In this document: one piece after another, positions 61,950-64,000 of the stretch | Numbering within the stretch: position 1 is the first letter of the stretch | Layout of the letters: each line of letters begins with the position of its first letter | Source of the DNA: Shewanella maritima | Lineage (GTDB): Bacteria; Pseudomonadota; Gammaproteobacteria; Enterobacterales; Shewanellaceae | NCBI RefSeq assembly: GCF_004295345.1 | Contig: NZ_CP036200.1 | Span: 3,845,501-3,909,500, forward strand | Reading direction: 5' to 3' | DNA: 64,000 nt | Position numbers and translations under genes: made by a program | Notes under the pieces: model-generated | Database searches by the model: none | The model's input: the letters and a program-made list of their open reading frames with translations, nothing else | Told to the model about the DNA's origin: nothing

Positions 61950-62894
61950 GTGGATAAAATATTTGTAGATGAAGCTGTCACAGAGCTAAGAACCATTGGC
62001 GATATGCTGCGTTGGGCGGTGAGCCGCTTTAACGATGCCGAGATTTATTATGGCCATGGCACTGACAACGCATGGGACGAAGCGATTGCTCTAGTATTTC
62101 ATGCCTTACATTTACCAGAAGAGATTGGCCAGCAAGTGTTGCTGAGCAACTTAACCAGCAGTGAGAAACACAAAATCGTCGAGTTAATCATTCGTCGAGT
62201 ACGCGAACGTTTACCTGTGCCGTACCTAACTAACAAGGCACGTTTTGCTGGTCTTGATTTTTACGTTGATGAGCGTGTGCTAGTGCCAAGATCGCCAATT
62301 GCCGAGATGATTAACAACCAGTTCAGCCCTTGGTTATACAACAAGCAAGTTAACCGAGTAATGGACTTATGCACCGGTAGCGGCTGCATTGCAATCGCTT
62401 GTGCTTATGCTTTTGAAGGTGCTGAAGTTGATGCGCTAGATATTAGCGAAGATGCGCTGGAAGTGGCTCAGGTGAATATCGAATCGCTTGGAGTGATGGA
62501 CAGAGTATTCCCAATCCAGTCTGATATTTTCTCATCTATCCCTAAAGGGCCGCAGTACGATTTAATTGTGTCTAACCCACCTTATGTGGATGAAGAAGAC
62601 ATTGGCGATATGCCAGATGAGTACCATCACGAGCCTGAAATTGGTCTAGCGTCTGGTCGTGATGGCTTGGATCTAACCAAACGTATATTAGCTAATGCTG
62701 CTGATTACCTAACTGAAGACGGCGTGCTAGTGGTTGAAGTAGGTAATTCTATGGTGCACTTAATGGAGCAATTCGCTGATGTGCCATTCACTTGGGTTGA
62801 TTTTGAATTTGGTGGTGACGGTGTGTTTGTATTAACCCGTGATCAATTAGTTGAAAATGAATCACTGTTTGCCATATATAAAGATGGTGAATAG
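61950..62894 (+). CDS. prmB: 50S ribosomal protein L3 glutamine methyltransferase
   Basis: 314 residues. S-adenosylmethionine motif [18 protein letters not shown] (about 133-150) and the catalytic NPPY ([23 protein letters not shown]) of protein-glutamine N5 methyltransferases; the N-terminal half has the PrmB-specific [31 protein letters not shown]. It methylates Gln150 of ribosomal protein L3 in E. coli. Start GTG with AGGAG 7 bases before it. aroC follows 74 bases later, the usual order. Confidence 0.95.
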   Translation: MDKIFVDEAVTELRTIGDMLRWAVSRFNDAEIYYGHGTDNAWDEAIALVFHALHLPEEIGQQVLLSNLTSSEKHKIVELIIRRVRERLPVPYLTNKARFAGLDFYVDERVLVPRSPIAEMINNQFSPWLYNKQVNRVMDLCTGSGCIAIACAYAFEGAEVDALDISEDALEVAQVNIESLGVMDRVFPIQSDIFSSIPKGPQYDLIVSNPPYVDEEDIGDMPDEYHHEPEIGLASGRDGLDLTKRILANAADYLTEDGVLVVEVGNSMVHLMEQFADVPFTWVDFEFGGDGVFVLTRDQLVENESLFAIYKDGE

Positions 62895-62968
62895 GTAGTG
62901 AATGTTAATGCTGTAATAGTGTAGCATTACACAATCTAACTGAATTACGTAAAAGGGTAGTTGTACGC

Positions 62969-64000
62969 ATGTCGGGAAATAGTATTGGACAAAACTTTGT
63001 TGTGACCACCTTTGGTGAAAGTCATGGTGTGGCGCTAGGTTGTATTATCGATGGCTGTCCTCCAGGGCTTGAGTTAAGTATTGAGGATATGCAAGTCGAC
63101 CTTGACCGACGTCGCCCTGGTACGTCACGTTATACCACGGCGCGCCGAGAAGCCGACGAAGTGCGAATTTTATCTGGCGTGTTTGAAGGGAAAACGACAG
63201 GTACTTCTATTGGTTTGCTGATCGAAAATACCGATCAGCGCAGCCAGGATTACTCCAATATTAAAGACTTATTCCGTCCAGGACATGCTGACTACACTTA
63301 CCAACAAAAATACGGTATGCGTGATTATCGCGGTGGTGGGCGCTCATCTGCTCGTGAAACAGCGATGCGTGTAGCCGCTGGCGCGGTAGCGAAAAAGTAC
63401 CTAAAAGCGGTGCATGGTATTGAAATCCACGGCTACCTTTCACAACTAGGCCCAATTAGTGCTGAAACAATTGATTTTGATCAGGTGGAGCAAAATCCGT
63501 TTTTCTTCCCTGATGCCAGCAAGCTAGATGCGCTTGATGAATACATGCGTGAGCTTAAAAAGTCAGGTGACTCGGTTGGTGCTAAGGTATCAGTAGTAGC
63601 AACCAATGTACCGGTAGGCCTAGGTGAGCCAGTATTTGATCGCCTCGATGCAGACATTGCCCATGCGTTAATGGGGATTAACGCGGTAAAAGGTGTCGAG
63701 ATTGGCGATGGCTTTGGCGTGGTAACGCAAAAAGGCTCAGAAGGTCGTGATTTAATGTCGCCTGATGGCTTTGAGTCTAACCATGCAGGCGGTGTGTTAG
63801 GTGGCATTTCGTCAGGGCAGCCAGTCGTTGCGCACATGGCTTTAAAGCCAACATCGAGTATTAGCGTGCCAGGGCAAAGTATGACAGTACAAGGTGAGGT
63901 TGCAGATGTGGTGACTAAAGGGCGTCATGACCCTTGTGTTGGCATTCGCGCGGTACCAATTGCTGAAGCCATGTTAGCGATTGTATTGATGGATCACTTG
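62969..64000 (+). CDS. aroC: Chorismate synthase (3' end outside window)
   Basis: 344 codons from the ATG at 62969 to the window edge, no stop. It converts EPSP to chorismate, the last shikimate step, with reduced FMN. The signatures [37 protein letters not shown] and [24 protein letters not shown] are intact. Typical enzymes have about 360 residues, so about 20 are missing at the C-terminus. It forms a transcription unit with prmB. No stop in the window, but the frame is clean. Confidence 0.97.
   Translation, partial: MSGNSIGQNFVVTTFGESHGVALGCIIDGCPPGLELSIEDMQVDLDRRRPGTSRYTTARREADEVRILSGVFEGKTTGTSIGLLIENTDQRSQDYSNIKDLFRPGHADYTYQQKYGMRDYRGGGRSSARETAMRVAAGAVAKKYLKAVHGIEIHGYLSQLGPISAETIDFDQVEQNPFFFPDASKLDALDEYMRELKKSGDSVGAKVSVVATNVPVGLGEPVFDRLDADIAHALMGINAVKGVEIGDGFGVVTQKGSEGRDLMSPDGFESNHAGGVLGGISSGQPVVAHMALKPTSSISVPGQSMTVQGEVADVVTKGRHDPCVGIRAVPIAEAMLAIVLMDHL

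Overview
The window looks like a chromosomal segment of a marine gammaproteobacterium, most likely Shewanella or a close relative. The evidence is moderate A+T content, gene content (two-gene c-di-GMP signalling, PhoX, FadL, the moxR-bat cluster, ECF sigma with a DUF3379 anti-sigma) and local gene orders shared with enteric bacteria: proS-trmO-rcsF, and fadI-fadJ / sixA / smrB / prmB / aroC. No rRNA, tRNA, phage, insertion sequence with a transposase, or CRISPR array was seen. Almost all of it is core genome.

Layout. 1-636: the end of an M1 aminopeptidase of the leukotriene-A4-hydrolase type. 637-1347: two tandem small-RNA genes on the minus strand, each with a sigma-E-type promoter and a Rho-independent terminator. 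1348-4120: BtuE-type peroxidase, YfaZ-type porin, a 54-residue basic protein and a patatin. 4607-7542: HD-GYP response regulator and histidine kinase. 7737-12138: proS, an acetyltransferase, trmO, rcsF and hns. 12574-16978: etfBA, a lysine riboswitch with an NhaC-type lysine transporter, and tdk. 17075-24000: acyl-CoA dehydrogenase, a TlpA-like thioredoxin, PhoX behind a Pho-box array, an EF-hand peptide and an S51 peptidase. 24097-29592: a GGDEF/EAL protein, DUF2007, rhodanese, siroheme synthase with a vestigial methylase domain, YaeQ and GNAT. 29849-35049: an RND efflux pair followed by DUF2892 and rhodanese genes, behind a duplicated dyad operator. 35392-38849: fadL and putP. 39162-40425: anti-sigma and ECF sigma. 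40567-40696: a 13-bp periodic array. 40766-47836: moxR-DUF58-DUF4381-batA-batBC-batD. 48099-51539: fadIJ. 52179-53055: a secreted protein of sixteen 13-residue repeats with a 38-residue companion. 53170-57480: a giant beta-propeller/PAS/GGDEF/EAL sensor. 57768-64000: M16 protease, sixA, smrB, prmB and the start of aroC.

How genes work together. Fatty-acid degradation is spread over the window: fadL (uptake), an acyl-CoA dehydrogenase, etfBA (electron acceptor) and fadIJ. PsrA-like palindromes lie before etfB, the dehydrogenase and fadI, and FadR-like sites before fadL and fadI, suggesting one regulon. Three proteins handle cyclic di-GMP. Envelope stress is a second theme: sigma-E sRNAs, RcsF, and an ECF/anti-sigma pair.

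The most notable items are the paired MicA-like sRNAs (637-1116), the 16-repeat secreted protein with its 38-residue companion (52179-53055), the 13-bp array at 40567-40696, and the duplicated operator before the RND/rhodanese operon. All motif calls were made by eye; no database search was run.
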